This document shows, one piece after another, positions 9,961 to 21,595 of a stretch of DNA of 64,000 bases; the first letter of the stretch is position 1, and each line of letters begins with the position of its first letter. Source of the DNA: Nephrocerus scutellatus (taxonomy: Eukaryota; Arthropoda; Insecta; Diptera; Pipunculidae); contig OX352763.1 of the NCBI GenBank assembly GCA_947095585.1, positions 36,568,010 through 36,632,009 of the forward strand. The letters run 5' to 3'. The position numbers and the translations under genes were made by a program. The notes under the pieces were generated by a model, which was given only the letters and a program-made list of their open reading frames with translations, had not been told where the DNA came from and did no database searches.

Positions 9961-11140
9961 TGGACTAAGTTCAGCAACGTAGGAATCCTTTGAATTGGCT
10001 AGTTATTACAAATCGAAAAGAACTCTGATGAAATTTTCTCCCTAACGATCTATTACTCTGCTTATCAAATTTAGGTAACTTTCCACTAACAATAAATACA
10101 ACAATTTTTCCATAAAATGTAATGAATACCTACTTTGTTAATTCGTTTGCTTAACTGCAAATATATTTTAAAACATTTAATCGCTGTATCTGCTTACAAA
10201 GCTGTAAATCACAGATGTTCGCCCAGAGACGGTATTCGCTGTATTTTGAATGAATCACTACCACTATCCGCTACCAAGAAATTTCAACAACAATTTGCTT
10301 ATCGAACGTCGAACAAAAAAGTGATGACGAAGTTGTGACGTGTTCGCATTTGTGGTGACGACTGTCAGAGTATCGCAGACCGACTATAAGTAACCACGTG
10401 CTTGTGGCACGACAATTGTTTTCTATCGATGTACGAGTACATGCAGTATGTCTCCTTTGATGTACTAGTAAGTACTTCCAAAGGGAATGTTACACCTCGT
10501 TCTAATTTACTAACAAAATTGTATTCCCTTGTATTGGTTTTTTTTTATTATTATTCTGTCCAAGGCACAAAAGTTGTGTTCAGTCAACGCTGATCTCTTT
10601 TTCATGCATACAGCGCCGTTCCGTTTCTAATGGGATGTGTGATAAGAATTTAAGGTCACGGCTAGTCACAGATAAAGTCGAGGCTTCCTTTCGCAAAGTA
10701 TAACGAAATTTGTGCTTTGGGTGTTTTTACGACGAAGGGACGGGAGCACTCCGCATGAGGACAGGGCAAAAAAGTTATCAATTAGAGTGTACTCGTACAA
10801 TGGTTTGCATTAGCGATAGTAGATAGTAGATGGTAGACACATGGCGCTAGTTTAGAATATTTCAAGGCCGTTTATAATGAGGTGCTGAATTCTATTGCTT
10901 TAAAATTTGTGCAAACATAAATATGAAGAGTTAACTACCAGCGCCATGGCTCTAATAGTAGTGCGCTCGACTACTAAGCGAAAGATTTGAAGTTTGAATC
11001 CCAGAAAACACCAAAAAGGTTTTTCACTGTTTCTGGCTTTAAATTGTAGATCCCTGCCTTTCAGTTGTGTGCAAAAATAGTCGCAAGAAACAAATATTAT
11101 TACTATCAGCAGTTAGACTCTTTCAAAAAGGTTAGGTTAA
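9961..11140. other. unassigned sequence with a tRNA-like promoter stretch
   Basis: No supported gene. At 10946-11006 the order TGGCTCTAATAGTAGTGCGC ... AGTTTGAATCCC resembles the A and B boxes of a tRNA-derived polymerase III promoter. The intervening sequence does not fold as a full tRNA by eye, so a decayed SINE is the most I would suggest. The rest is AT-rich and unremarkable. Confidence 0.3.
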
Positions 11141-11149
11141 GTTAGAGTT

Positions 11150-11665
11150 TATCAAAAAAAAACCCGTTTGACATCCTTTTAATATCGGAAACACACTTTA
11201 CTAGCAAAATGTTTTCTAAATATTCCCAGCTTTAAAATCTTCTACACCCTAGTGGACGAGCTCACGGTGGAGCAGAAATTATAATCAGACAACATATCAA
11301 GTGCCATGAACTAGAAGGATACAGAAAAGAATATCTACAAGCGACAACCATCCAAATCGAGGACACACAAGGACCCCTTATAATATCTGCAATATACTGC
11401 CTACCTAAGTTCACACCAAGTACCTTGGGGTATACCTATTGAACACTTAAAATACTTGGGATCACGTTTTATCGCAGGTGGTGACCTTAAGGCAAAGAAT
11501 GCGGTTTGTGGCTCATGATTGACAAACAAAACAAGGAAGAATTCTAATGGATGCTCTGATCAGGTGCAACTGTAAATTCAAGTACAGGAGAACCGACCCA
11601 ATGACCTACAGAGACCAGAAAAACTATGCTCCTTATAGACTTCTGCATAACTAAGAACATTAACT
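11150..11665 (+). pseudogene. Jockey-like endonuclease domain fragment
   Basis: Translating across stops gives the order expected for a Jockey-type apurinic-like endonuclease: a SETHFTSK-like block, GRAHGGAEIIIRQHI, YLQATTIQIEDTQGPLIISA, IYCLPKFTPS, and GGDLKAKNAVCGS close to the catalytic GDFNAKH motif. At least four stops or shifts interrupt it and no reverse transcriptase follows. It is a 5'-region fragment of a retrotransposon unlike the other families here. Confidence 0.6.
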
Positions 11666-11689
11666 TAAATCATCATCATCATCACCATA

Positions 11690-13960
11690 TTTGTCTCTAC
11701 AACCGGTGTCCGGTCCTGGCATCCTACCAGCGTAGGCTTGGCCGGCCTCGCTGTCGTGTTCCATAAATCCTACGGCAAATGACTTTCCGATCAAGATCAT
11801 CTTCGCTAGGCTAGGTGTCCAGTGCCCACCGGAGCCTACCGAGCTTAATTTTCTTCGCTATGTCGACATCGCGGTAACGCTCGTAGATCTCATCATTATA
11901 GAGTCTCCAGAATCGTCCTCCCTCACATACGGGGCCAACAATTCTCCGTAAGTCTTTTCTCTCGAACGCGGCTAAGAGGTCGGAATGCTTTTTGCTAAGA
12001 ACCCAAATCTCGGATCCATATTTAAGTACTAGTATGACCATTGTCTTATATATCAGCAGCTTGTATGTTGTGGTTAAGTTCCTGTATTTGAAGAGTCTTG
12101 ACAGACGTATGCTTTGTTGGCTTTAAGCAACCGTGCGAGTATTTCTGGTTGGTTCCTTGCTGTTATCGGCTGCTACAGTTGACCCGAGATAGTTAAAGGA
12201 TTGTACTACTTCAAATACGCGCTCCACTATTTGAATTGCAGACGTGGCCATCATGTACTTTGTTTTGCTCTCATTTATGTGCAGCCCTAGATTTCGTGCC
12301 GCCAGCTATATCTGGATGAAAGCTTCCTGTACATCTCTTCGGTTTCTACCAACTGCGTAAGCAAAGTATCTGAATGGACTTATAGAGAATTGTTGCTCTC
12401 GCCGTTACGTCAGAGTCTCGGATCACTATCTCCAACGACAGGTTGAAGAGGACGCAGGTCAGTCCATCCCCTTGTCGAAGCCCCGTATAGATGTTGAATG
12501 GGCTTAATAGTGATCCGGATATTTTTACTTGGCTTGTAACATTGTTCAACCTAGATAGTCATGTCAGTTTATTTTGGATGCCGAATTCTGTCATGGCTTT
12601 ATAAAGTTCTACTCTGGCTATGCTATCACAGGCGGCTTTAAAGTCTATAAAAAGATGGTTTAGTGAGTTTTGAAACTCTAGACATTTTTCCATCACCTGC
12701 CTACGGGTGTAAATCTGATCAGTTGTTGATTTGCCTGGGATGAAGCCACACTGGTATGGACCAATGATGAGTTTAGCGTATGGGGCTATCCTGTCTTGAA
12801 AGATAGAGGAGAAAATCTTATACGCGGTACTCAACAACGTTATACCACGATAATTGCTGCATTTTGTGATATCTCCCTTCTTATGTATGGGGTACAGGAT
12901 GCCTCTTCGCCAGTCTTCTGCCAAAGCTTCTTCCTGACATACTTGCACTAATATTTCATGAATTGCTTGGTGTAATGTGGAGCCTCCTTTTTTTATCAGT
13001 TCCGCTGGGATCCCATCAGATCGCGGGGCCTTATTATTTTTGAGCCGATTTATCGCGCTGCTAACTTCGTCTATGCTTGGTGGCGGTAGCATAGACTGAT
13101 CTTCGATCATTGGTGGAGCTCCCAGGCTGCTTTCTTTCGCCGGTGAACTGCTTTTTCATATCTTCTGAGCTCTTTATATTCATCTTCGCGTCCTTGCGTG
13201 CCCGCGTTCTATGAGATTGTTGCATTGCTCGGTACGCAACATTCTTCCGTTCAGTCGCTCGCCTACATTCGTCATAGAACCAGTCGTCCCGATCTCTACG
13301 ACTACTGCCCAAGATGGAGTCAGCAGTACTACTATTTTTAAGGCGTGTCCATTTCTCTTCTACGCCTGACATCTCAGCCCCAGGACTTACTCTTCCTGCA
13401 TTTAGGGCGAGTCCTATCGCTTTACCGTAGTTGTTTCTGGTCTCTTCATTGCGAAGGGCAGCCGTGTTGACTCGAATCTGATTCGCGGATGCAATCTTTC
13501 GTGATGATGAAATCCGCGCTCGGAGCACCATACCAACAAGATAGTGGTCCGAGTCGACGTTGGCACCTCGGTACATTCGTACCGTCATCAGGTTCGGGTT
13601 GTGGCGGCGGTCTATCAACACGTGCTCTATCTGGTTGCGAGTGGCTCCATCAGGAGATGCCCAGGTGGCTTTGTGGATATTTTTACGCGCAAACCTTGTA
13701 CTCGCAGCGACCAAATTATTGCTTCCTGCCATCTCTATGACTCGTTATCCATTGTCATTAGTGTTCTAAGCTATGGGTGCTAATGAACTTACTTCCTGGA
13801 TACTGGCTCCCTACCTATTTTGGCATTCATATCCCCCAGAATGATTTTTACGTCATACTGCAGACAGACTTGGAGTTCCCGTTCGACTGATTCAAAGAAT
13901 TCTTCTTTTTCATCATCTGGGGAATCCTTTGTATCGTCATCAAATTTAGGTTGTTGTGGT
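11690..13960 (-). pseudogene. RTE-like (type B) non-LTR retrotransposon, copy 1
   Basis: Read right to left: endonuclease start (13960-13780), endonuclease end (NIHKATWASPDGATRNQ, then IEHVLIDRRHNPN and YRGANVDSDHYLVGM, 13732-13500), basic linker, then reverse transcriptase at 13110-12560 (LPPPSIDEVSSAINRLKNNK, IHKKGDITKCSNYRGITLL, YQCGFIPGKSTTDQI, LFIDFKAACDS) and GLRQGDGLTCVLFNLSLE at 12540-12420. The catalytic aspartate of motif A (FK.AYDS in the family) reads AACDS, the YADD region is scrambled around 12360, and the tail to 11690 has a KYGSEIWVLSKKH block. Frames shift several times. It is a nearly full-length but inactive copy. Confidence 0.83.
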
Positions 13961-14225
13961 GGTCTATCTGGTTGGCTCTATTAGGAGAAACGAGGTGGCT
14001 TTGTGGATATTCTTACGCACAAATCTTGTAATCGCAACGACCAAATTATTAATTGCTCCCATCGTTTCCATATATTTTGCGTACATAACAGTCAGAATGA
14101 TTTCTAAAACATACCGAGGGCGGACATGGAGTTTCCGTTTAACTGGTTCAAAGAATTCTCCTTCATCATCTGGAGAATACTTTGTAGGTGCGTAAACGCT
14201 TATGAAGCTTATGTTCACAAATTTC
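13961..14225 (-). pseudogene. RTE-like (type B) endonuclease fragment, second copy
   Basis: The minus strand gives ISFISVYAPTKYSPDDEGEF, then NNLVVAITRFVRKNIHKATS. These are the same endonuclease blocks as in the neighbouring copy but joined to it at about 13960. The fragment repeats residues already present in copy 1, so it is a separate insertion or a rearranged duplicate, not its continuation. Confidence 0.7.
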
Positions 14226-14599
14226 TTTTACACGTCGTATCCTTGCGTATTGCTTTTTTCTATGAATCAGGGAGAGTTCTGGGAAAATAAATTGAAGCTG
14301 TCTACAAACATGAGGAATGTGATATATTTTAAAAAACATTTCTTCGATTTTTTTCCCTTGGCAATACGTTTAATAAAAAAAGATGGTGTCTTGCATGACA
14401 GCGTACTACGTCATATTCTGATTTGTGCTAGATACCATTTCGTTTCAACCACATCTCTTGAATTGGTCTTAAGCAGGTTATAGGCTATCTTTATAGAGTG
14501 AGTCTACGTTCCATTAGAGAATTCTAAAATATTTTAGCCGTTTTCGTTGCTGTAGTTGTCATCGTGCATCATCACTTATAGTTCTTAGGCTATTTATAG
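14226..14599. other. non-coding sequence, nothing firm
   Basis: AT-rich. The last third may be decayed type C sequence leading into the tail at 14600, but I could not align it base by base. Confidence 0.3.
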
Positions 14600-14755
14600 T
14601 TTTGCCCGAATTTGTATTTCCGCATTTATATGATCTTCAGTCGTAAAAGACACTTCTGCTGTGCCACAGACTTCTCATATTTTCCTCTCCTTAATTTTCT
14701 CAAATCTCTTTAGCGTGTGTACATTATGTAGATAAAAAAAATAAAAAAAAAAGTT
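14600..14755 (+). pseudogene. CR1-like (type C) 3' tail with poly(A)-like end
   Basis: GTATTTCCGCATTTATATGA.TCTTCAGTCGT...CCTCTCCTTAATTTTC...TTTAGCGTGTGTACATTATG followed by an A-rich run matches the 3' end of the copy that finishes at 46195. It is a short 5'-truncated insertion, as is typical of target-primed reverse transcription. Confidence 0.65.
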
Positions 14756-14764
14756 GTTTTTATT

Positions 14765-17690
14765 TGTTTGTTGTTTGTGGAATGCATTCAGGGTTTTAAG
14801 AGCATCTTGGCTGTCGGCCATGGTGGCAATTTCCTGCCTCACGTTGTTAAAGTGAGCACATCTTTCGATGGCACATACTTCTGCCTGGAAAATGCTCAGG
14901 TGCTGCCCCATTGCTTCAGAGTACTTGGTTCTTGGCCCATGGGCTCCCGCACCCGTGCTTTCTGCTTTCTTTGATCCATCCGTATACCACTTTATGGCTC
15001 CCGGATGTATCTGGTATTCAGTCTCAGATCTGAATTCTCTCTTGGTGCTTCAAAGTTTTTCTTGAATTCAAGCTTTTGCACCATGTTTTCACAAGGCATG
15101 CTGGCTGACGGAATTTGTTTGGTTATTGATATCACTAATGCCTCTGCCCTAACGTCCCTGAAGCAGCCTAACTTGCTCAAACGTAACTTTGTTTCCTCGA
15201 ATTTGCTCTCTACCACTATATGTAGTGGAAGTAGCCCAAGAATTACCTCCATACCCGCCGTGGGGCAGGTTTTCATGGCCCCTGTAACCAAAACACAGGC
15301 CAGCCTCTGCACTTTTTCCAATTCCCTTCTCGTGATGCTTAGCTTAGTTCTATTCATCCATGTCACTGCTCCATAAGTAATCATTGGAATAACTATCATG
15401 GTGTACATCCAGTGCATTATCCTGGGACTAACTCCCCAGGATTTTCCTGCCACCCTTCTGCACACCAAAAGTGCTCTTTTTGATTTATTCAGTACTGCCT
15501 GTTGGTGTTTATTTCATAGCAGTTTACTATCAAATATCAGTCACATGTATTTACCCTCTTTGCTGATAGGAATTTCTTTTCAATTGAAGGTAACTGGGTG
15601 CATTCCCTCCAGTTGCCGTCTATTGGTGAATGGTACCAGTTTGGTTTTGTTTGGGTTCACCCTAAGTCCCACTTCTAGGCACTTCTGCTTGTGCTAGTTA
15701 TTCCGTTTTGTATTAAACCACAGAGCACTTCCTCGAATTTCCCTTTTGCCATGATGACTACATCGTCCGCGTAACCTTGGACATATGTTCCTGCATCAGC
15801 TAGTTGCTGAAAGAGTCCATCTACGAGGATGCTCCACAATAGCGGGGACAGTACCCCTCTTTGCTTGGAGGGTTTCATCACCGACTATGGTTTCCGCCGT
15901 TCTCGTACTCAGCATCTTGCACATGCACTTAGTGATTGTGCCTTTTAACTTCTTTCTCTCCAGAGCAATTCTAATCGCCTCATGAGATGCGTTGTCGAAT
16001 GCTCCTTCGATATCTAAGAAAGCGCATAGCACGACTTACTTACTGGCAAGGGACCCTTCTTCACATTCCATCAGCTCCCACAGTGCGGTCTCCGTAGATC
16101 TACCCACTCTATACGCATGTTAACTAGAGTATAGTAGTTCTCTTCCCAGTAATTCCGACCATATATAATTGTTGATAACCTTTTCGATAGTCTTTATGAC
16201 GAACGAAGTTAGGTGAATTGGTCTGTAGAACTTAGGATGGGTGGGATCTTTTTCCCCACTTTCGGTATGGATACCACCTTTGCCCTTCTCCAACTTGTCG
16301 GTACATACCCGAAAACTAGACTGCTTCAAAATATTCTTAAGAGGTGTGGAAGGATATTATCTAATACAGCTTGCATGACTGCAGTTATTGCCGTCCGTCC
16401 ACACCGGGCGATTTATAGGGCTGGAAGCTTTTTATTGCTTTTATTTGTTCAGTACAGATCTCCGAGGCTTTCTTCCAGTCATTCTTACTTTCCCTGAGGT
16501 GGTTCATCCCAATCTCGGGCACGTTTTTGGTCACTGCGCTACCTGACAAGTGTGTTCTCAGGAGAAGTGGGACTCTTTGGTCCTCATTTCCTGTGAACCT
16601 CCCGTTCTAGTCTATCAGTGATGTCTTAATACTCTTAGCATCTTTTGCCATCGCTTTATACAGTCTGACAGGCGCAGTAGCATTAGTTACTTCCTCGCAA
16701 AAGTTACGGAAGCTTCTGCGTTTGGCCCTTCTCACTTCTGTATTATATATTGTGAGAGCTTCTCTGTATTGCTGCAAAATGCCCCTCCTATTCGAGGTTT
16801 TAATGAGTTTCCTCATCACCCGCCTATGAAGGGCTGTCAACTCTTCGCTCCACCATGGAGCTTCATTGCTCACTTTGGGCAGCTCGACTCATATGCATCA
16901 GAGATTGACCTACTCATCTCACTTACTATTCATTCCAGCATGTTCTAAGCTGCATCTCAAATTGTTCTTGAAAACTTCTCAATTGGTCCTTTTAGAATTT
17001 CTTCTTATCTTGAACTCCCATACAAGCCCTTCCAATTCTCCTGTGGTCTGCGAGAGATGACTCAGAAGAGACCCTCCACCTATTGAGTACTCGACTCACT
17101 GTCGAAGTACCAAAGGTTATGTCGAGTACCTCTTCCCTAACCCTATTTGCAAAAGTTGTTACCCTGCCTTCACTATACACATCTAGGTTTTCCTTCACCA
17201 AAAACTCTAAAACGTACTCACCCCTATAATTTGTACCGGGACTTCATCCGGACACCCCACTTCGCTGTGTCTATTAGCATCACATCCAATCAGTAGTGGT
17301 TTACTGTGCCTTCGGCAATAGTCGACAAGTTCTTGTATCTCTGAGTGGCGATTATTATCTCCCGGTTTGCGTCGTCTATACTAAGCTGGCACTGGACTGC
17401 TACCAGAACCTGGGTTATAAATTCTGAAAGCTTTAGATGGTTAATACCATTTTTATCGATGATGCAGGCCCATAGACCTCATACCCCACATAATATATCA
17501 CCTTTGCACCACAATTGCGGCTGCCCCTTTAGCCCTGTGGTTGTTCACCTGGACTATTTTTGTGCTGGCCATACTTAGCTGGGTGAATTTTCGATTACGA
17601 GGGGCTGCATCTCCTCCAGTCAAGACAACCAGCTCGCATGAGCGAAGATGATCCTGCTCCGAAAACAGCTTGCGGAAGAACACGACAGTG
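14765..17690 (-). pseudogene. R1/LOA-like (type D) retrotransposon ORF2 with RNase H
   Basis: This is a nearly complete ORF2 read right to left. Endonuclease: RKFTQLSMASTKIVQVNNHR at about 17610, RRGEY..-type region and REEVLDITFG at 17140. Linker: EAPWWSEELTALHRRVMRK at 16865. Reverse transcriptase: FYRPIHLTSFVIKTIEKVI, FLDIEGAFDNASHEAI (motif A) and GYADDVVIMAKGKFEEV (motif C intact, about 15765). A thumb region follows (ITYGAVTWMNRTK), then RNase H with YTDGSK, FQAEVCAIE and MADSQDALK supplying D, E and D. It breaks off at KTLNAF near 14780. Several frameshifts and stops make it non-functional. RNase H after RT separates this family from types A, B and C. Confidence 0.83.
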
Positions 17691-19160
17691 TCTCAGGCCC
17701 AGCCTACGCTGTAAGGACGGCGTAGATCAGTACTAGAGTACTAAACTGCTAAACTGGTTAACTTCGGCTCCTCGAAATTGTGAAGGATGCAAAGGTTCAG
17801 GACTGAACCCCGGATGTAAAATGGCTATGAAAATTATCGAAATTTGCTAACTGCCACTGTTCTATATCTGATCTTTAAATCGCTTGCATTTCTAGAGCTT
17901 TGCTTACTCTACGATTATTTTCGTCGTTAGTAGTATTTTTGTTTTATTAATCATTACATAATAAAGTAAAAATGTTTTTTAAAAACAATAAAAATAACTT
18001 TCTTAGTGTGTGACAACTAATTGTCATAGTGACAAGAGCTGTCTACAAATAAAGTGGAATCATGCAATAAAAAAAATATAACAATAACATATTTAGTTAT
18101 TATTATCAATCACACTACATATAGCACTATTTTTCTATTGCCACCTACCAGTAACCGCATGTGGCTTTTGCTTAGCCGAAACCTCTAGCCTCAATATAAA
18201 GACAATTATTTTCTGTCTTGCCTTGAAAATTGTTTATGAGTGATTTGATTTTTTTATTATTATTTTTTTTAATAATATAGCTGATAAGGATTGATAGCAT
18301 TGTTGAAGTGGTTGAACCCATGTACAACCAGCTAGAGTGTACTCGTTCACATGAAGATGAGTTGTTATTCCTTTTTTTTTTTATGTTACAAGTACCACCG
18401 GAACAAATTCTCTATAACTGGGTGGACAAATTTCAATATTCCCAGCAATGTTAGGTGGTAATCAGTGTGTATCAATTTTTGTCACATGTCACAACTCACA
18501 ACCGAAACAACTGACAAAAGCCAGAGAATACAACCCACCAACACCTTGTGAATTGTTCACTGGAATCACGTTTCGGAAAAATGTTACTCAACAATGCGAT
18601 TTGGTCACAATGCTTCGTTGGTCTTTATTTTCTACCTGAATTGTAGTCCGGCCGGCATACTAATGCCCAAAGTTGTATATCAGCAACAAGAAGAGAGTTC
18701 ATTGTAATCGGATACTCGAAATTATTTGTAAATCAAAGATGTCTCAGACAACTTTTGAACAATCGATTACACTAACATTCCAATAAAAATTTTGTATAAA
18801 ATCTTGGCTTCTCGTACTTGTTATTGCTGGTGGGCAATTTTCTTCGAGAGCCCAATTTACTTCATTTACATTTTTTTCCTTGCAAGTTGCAAGTTTTTGG
18901 AAAATATTTACTTATAATTGGTTAACGGAGGATTGTTTAAAATTGGTCACATAATGTTAATAGTGGTGTGGATGTCATTTCGGATACGCTTCCAAACATA
19001 ATTCACTATGGTGTGTGACAATTTATTTCTTCCCTTTCAAGCTGAAGGAACATTGTTGGTATGACATAAGCTTTAGACAGGCTTGTACGGAACGGGAGGC
19101 ATTATTTCGGTTATATAAAAAAACTCCTATTGTGGAATACCAAAAAAAAAATGTAGACGA
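17691..19160. other. unassigned AT-rich sequence
   Basis: No gene, repeat or RNA that I can support. The only open frame (18448-18639, 63 codons) has no recognisable motif. Confidence 0.4.
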
Positions 19161-19164
19161 CGTT

Positions 19165-19600
19165 CTACCATAGAAAAGCTAAATTCGACATTAACCAGAA
19201 ACTGAGACAAAAAATACCTCAATGTACCTCAAGAAAGTAAGATTTTTTGTATTGCTTTGGCAAAGCCGGCTTAGCTTTACAAAGCAACAGCTTTTGGCTT
19301 TAAATTTTCGATGTTTTTTAATTGTTATTTGTGTTAAACAAAACACCGCATTACGGTGAGAGCTATAATTAAAAAATGGCTTTAGTTATAAACCCTAAAA
19401 ATTTTTGGATTTATTTTCGGCTTTATGCTTATGCGATTGTTGTTGTATGCCAAGCTGGATTAGCCAAAGCAATACAGCAATTGTTTGGTTATTCGTTAGG
19501 GGAATTAAGAATACTGCGTCGTCTCAATTCCGAAGCTCATTTACAATGACATTCCAACCGTCAACTATCCAATACAAGGCCAATCAGCTTGCGACGGATA
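19165..19600 (+). pseudogene. CR1-like (type C) fragment interrupted by a MITE
   Basis: The stretches TTCTACCATAGA...GAGACAAAAAATACCTCAATGT (19165-19248) and AATTAAGAATACTGCGTCGT...CAATCAGCTTGCG (19485-19600) match in order the continuous sequence at 44490-44690 of the plus-strand type C copy, in the linker before the reverse transcriptase. A 227-bp inverted-repeat element splits them. Confidence 0.7.
19249..19475. mobile_element. MITE with about 22-bp imperfect terminal inverted repeats
   Basis: The left end GTATTGCTTTGGCAAAGCC and the right end GGATTAGCCAAAGCAATAC are reverse complements apart from one or two mismatches. The interior is AT-rich and non-coding. Comparison with the uninterrupted type C sequence at 44540-44620 defines the insertion. 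A target-site duplication is not obvious. Confidence 0.7.
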
Positions 19601-19739
19601 TACTTCGTACTCGTGCAGTAGCCGTAATGGATTTTGCAAATAAAAACGCAACAAAAATTAACAATAAAAACAACAACAAAACTTTTCATGTAAATTCTCT
19701 TAAAGGAGGTACATATGTGTACACAGCTAAAACTAAGTT

Positions 19740-20690
19740 AATTTGGAAAAAATTAATATTAGAGCCCCTTTTTACAAATTTTTACAAAAACTGTGTATGG
19801 GAGCCCCCGAACTTGGGGCCCGATCACTTCCAAATTTCAATAGGAGTTGAAAATTTGAAGGAAATATGACTAATTTTAAAAACAACTTATATGGGCCTCA
19901 GTGACCTGACAATACTCCAAAAAAATTTACAGCAGGTTTTATCCATCGGAGATACACATGTATTTAAAATATATAGAAAATCGCTCTGTTTAAAAAAAAA
20001 ATTAATGGGCACACCTCGCGCCCATTCACTCCAAACATTTTACAGAAGGTTTTGTCTATCGGAATTATACATGTGGTTAAAATTTAAAGACATCGGACTA
20101 ATTTTTAATTTTTTTTATGAGTAACCCTAACAAAAAGTTTTGTCCATCGGAGATACACATGTGTTTAAAATTTGAAGAAAATCGGGCTAATTTTTAAAAT
20201 TTTTTTATGGGCATCCCTCGGGCCTCAGGCAGGGCCCGCTCATTACAAGAATTTTACAAGAAGTTTTGTCCATCTAAGATACCCATGTGTTTAAAATTGG
20301 AAGAAAATCAGGCTTATTTTAAAAGATTTATATGGGCACCATCGGACCTCAGGGCCCGGTCACTCCAAAAATTTTACAAAAAGTTTTGTTAATCGGACAT
20401 ACACATGTGTATAAAATATGAAGAAAATCGGGTTAACTTTTTTGAAAAATGTGTACGGGGACTGACGACTTGGGGCGATGCCGGATAATATTTTTAAAAT
20501 ATTTATATGGGAGTCCCCTGACCGCGAGGCCCGAGCGGCCCCAAATTTTAATAGAAAGTGTTGTCATCGGAGATATGCATGTGTGCCAAGTTTCAATAAA
20601 ATCGGCGTTTGGGAAGTGGGTTAAAAATTGATCGCAAGATTCCACAAACAAACAAACACACGGGCACGCGAAGTTACTATAGATATTTTA
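19740..20690 (+). repeat. R1 family copy 2 with about seven internal 110-125 bp tandem units
   Basis: The units share TATGGGCACC..CGGGCCTCAGGGCCCG, ACTCCAAAAATTTTACAAAA, GTTTTGTCCATCGGAGATAC, ACATGTGTTTAAAATTTGAA and GAAAATCGGGCTAATTTTT. They start near 19790, 19885, 20010, 20120, 20205, 20325 and 20500. The last unit runs into the family end (GTGTGCCAAGTTTCAATAAA ... ACGGGCACGCGAAGTTACT). Short open frames here are by-products. Confidence 0.75.
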
Positions 20691-21059
20691 CAAAGCAAAC
20701 GAATTACACTGGTTATTAATTATTATGCACACAAAAATACTAATATTAGCCAGTAGCTTAATATGCTTGCAAGTGCTTTTCAGCCGGTCAGGTTCACTTT
20801 CAAATAACGAAGTGTTTCCAAATAAGTGTGCTACGGTAGAAATTCGGGATATTTATACTCATTCAATATCAAAAAAAATAATCTATCAATGATCAGAACA
20901 TTCTTGTGAATTCCCTCATATAAAATTAACCATATACAAGTATATACGAGTACATAATTATATGGAACTAGTTCTAAATATAACTTTTATGTACAGTGTT
21001 TTTACACAAGCCTCAGCCTATTTGTATGCCATGATTGCAGGGCCGCTTCTACCTGAAAA
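20691..21059. other. unassigned sequence
   Basis: AT-rich, no coding or structural feature recognised. Confidence 0.4.
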
Positions 21060-21595
21060 TATTTTCTAAGGCATACAGATTGCTACAAGCAAACTCATGT
21101 AAAAGCAAGATGCTACTGACAAAACCAACCTTAGATGGACAAATTGTATAACTTGAGTAGCGACAAAACAGAGAACTGACCTAAGCTGTATCCGAAACGT
21201 TCCAAGTGTTAGATCTCTCTAAACAGAGTGCACATAAGCGCTACGATATGTGCAATTACTGGGCATTGTCTTATAGGCAAGCATGCAGAAAGGCTTGGTG
21301 TATTTTCCATTGAATTCTGCAATAACTTCTGAATGGACGAGGAAGAGGAAATGACAATTTTTACCTTCTCTGCACATGCACAGCTCTTTCTCTAAAGTGT
21401 GAGCTCCATTTGGTAGCTTTCTTTTACAACGGCCTTAACGATTTATCTAGCACTGACATCAAAAGTCTTCTACGCTTCATTCATAGCTCCAACTCTCTCG
21501 ATCCCTGTGGCATCACAATGGACGATCTATTGGTCTGAGTGGGTCGGCTTTTTGCCAACAGTCACCCCAACCTTACCTAACATAAGTCTTATTAC
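21060..21595 (+). pseudogene. type D-like retrotransposon 3' end (RNase H tail)
   Basis: Across frameshifts the plus strand reads GHCLIGKHAERLGVFS, CxxxxMDEEEETI, LCTCPALSLRRCELLGSFF and LRFIHSSNSL. This is the C-terminal RNase H and zinc-knuckle-like end (cysteines after EEET) of R1/LOA/I-type elements. No reverse transcriptase precedes it. It ends near ATGGACGATCTATTGGTCTG. Confidence 0.6.

Noticed and set aside
15005..15376. 123-codon plus-strand frame
   Set aside because: Antisense of the type D thumb and RNase H region.
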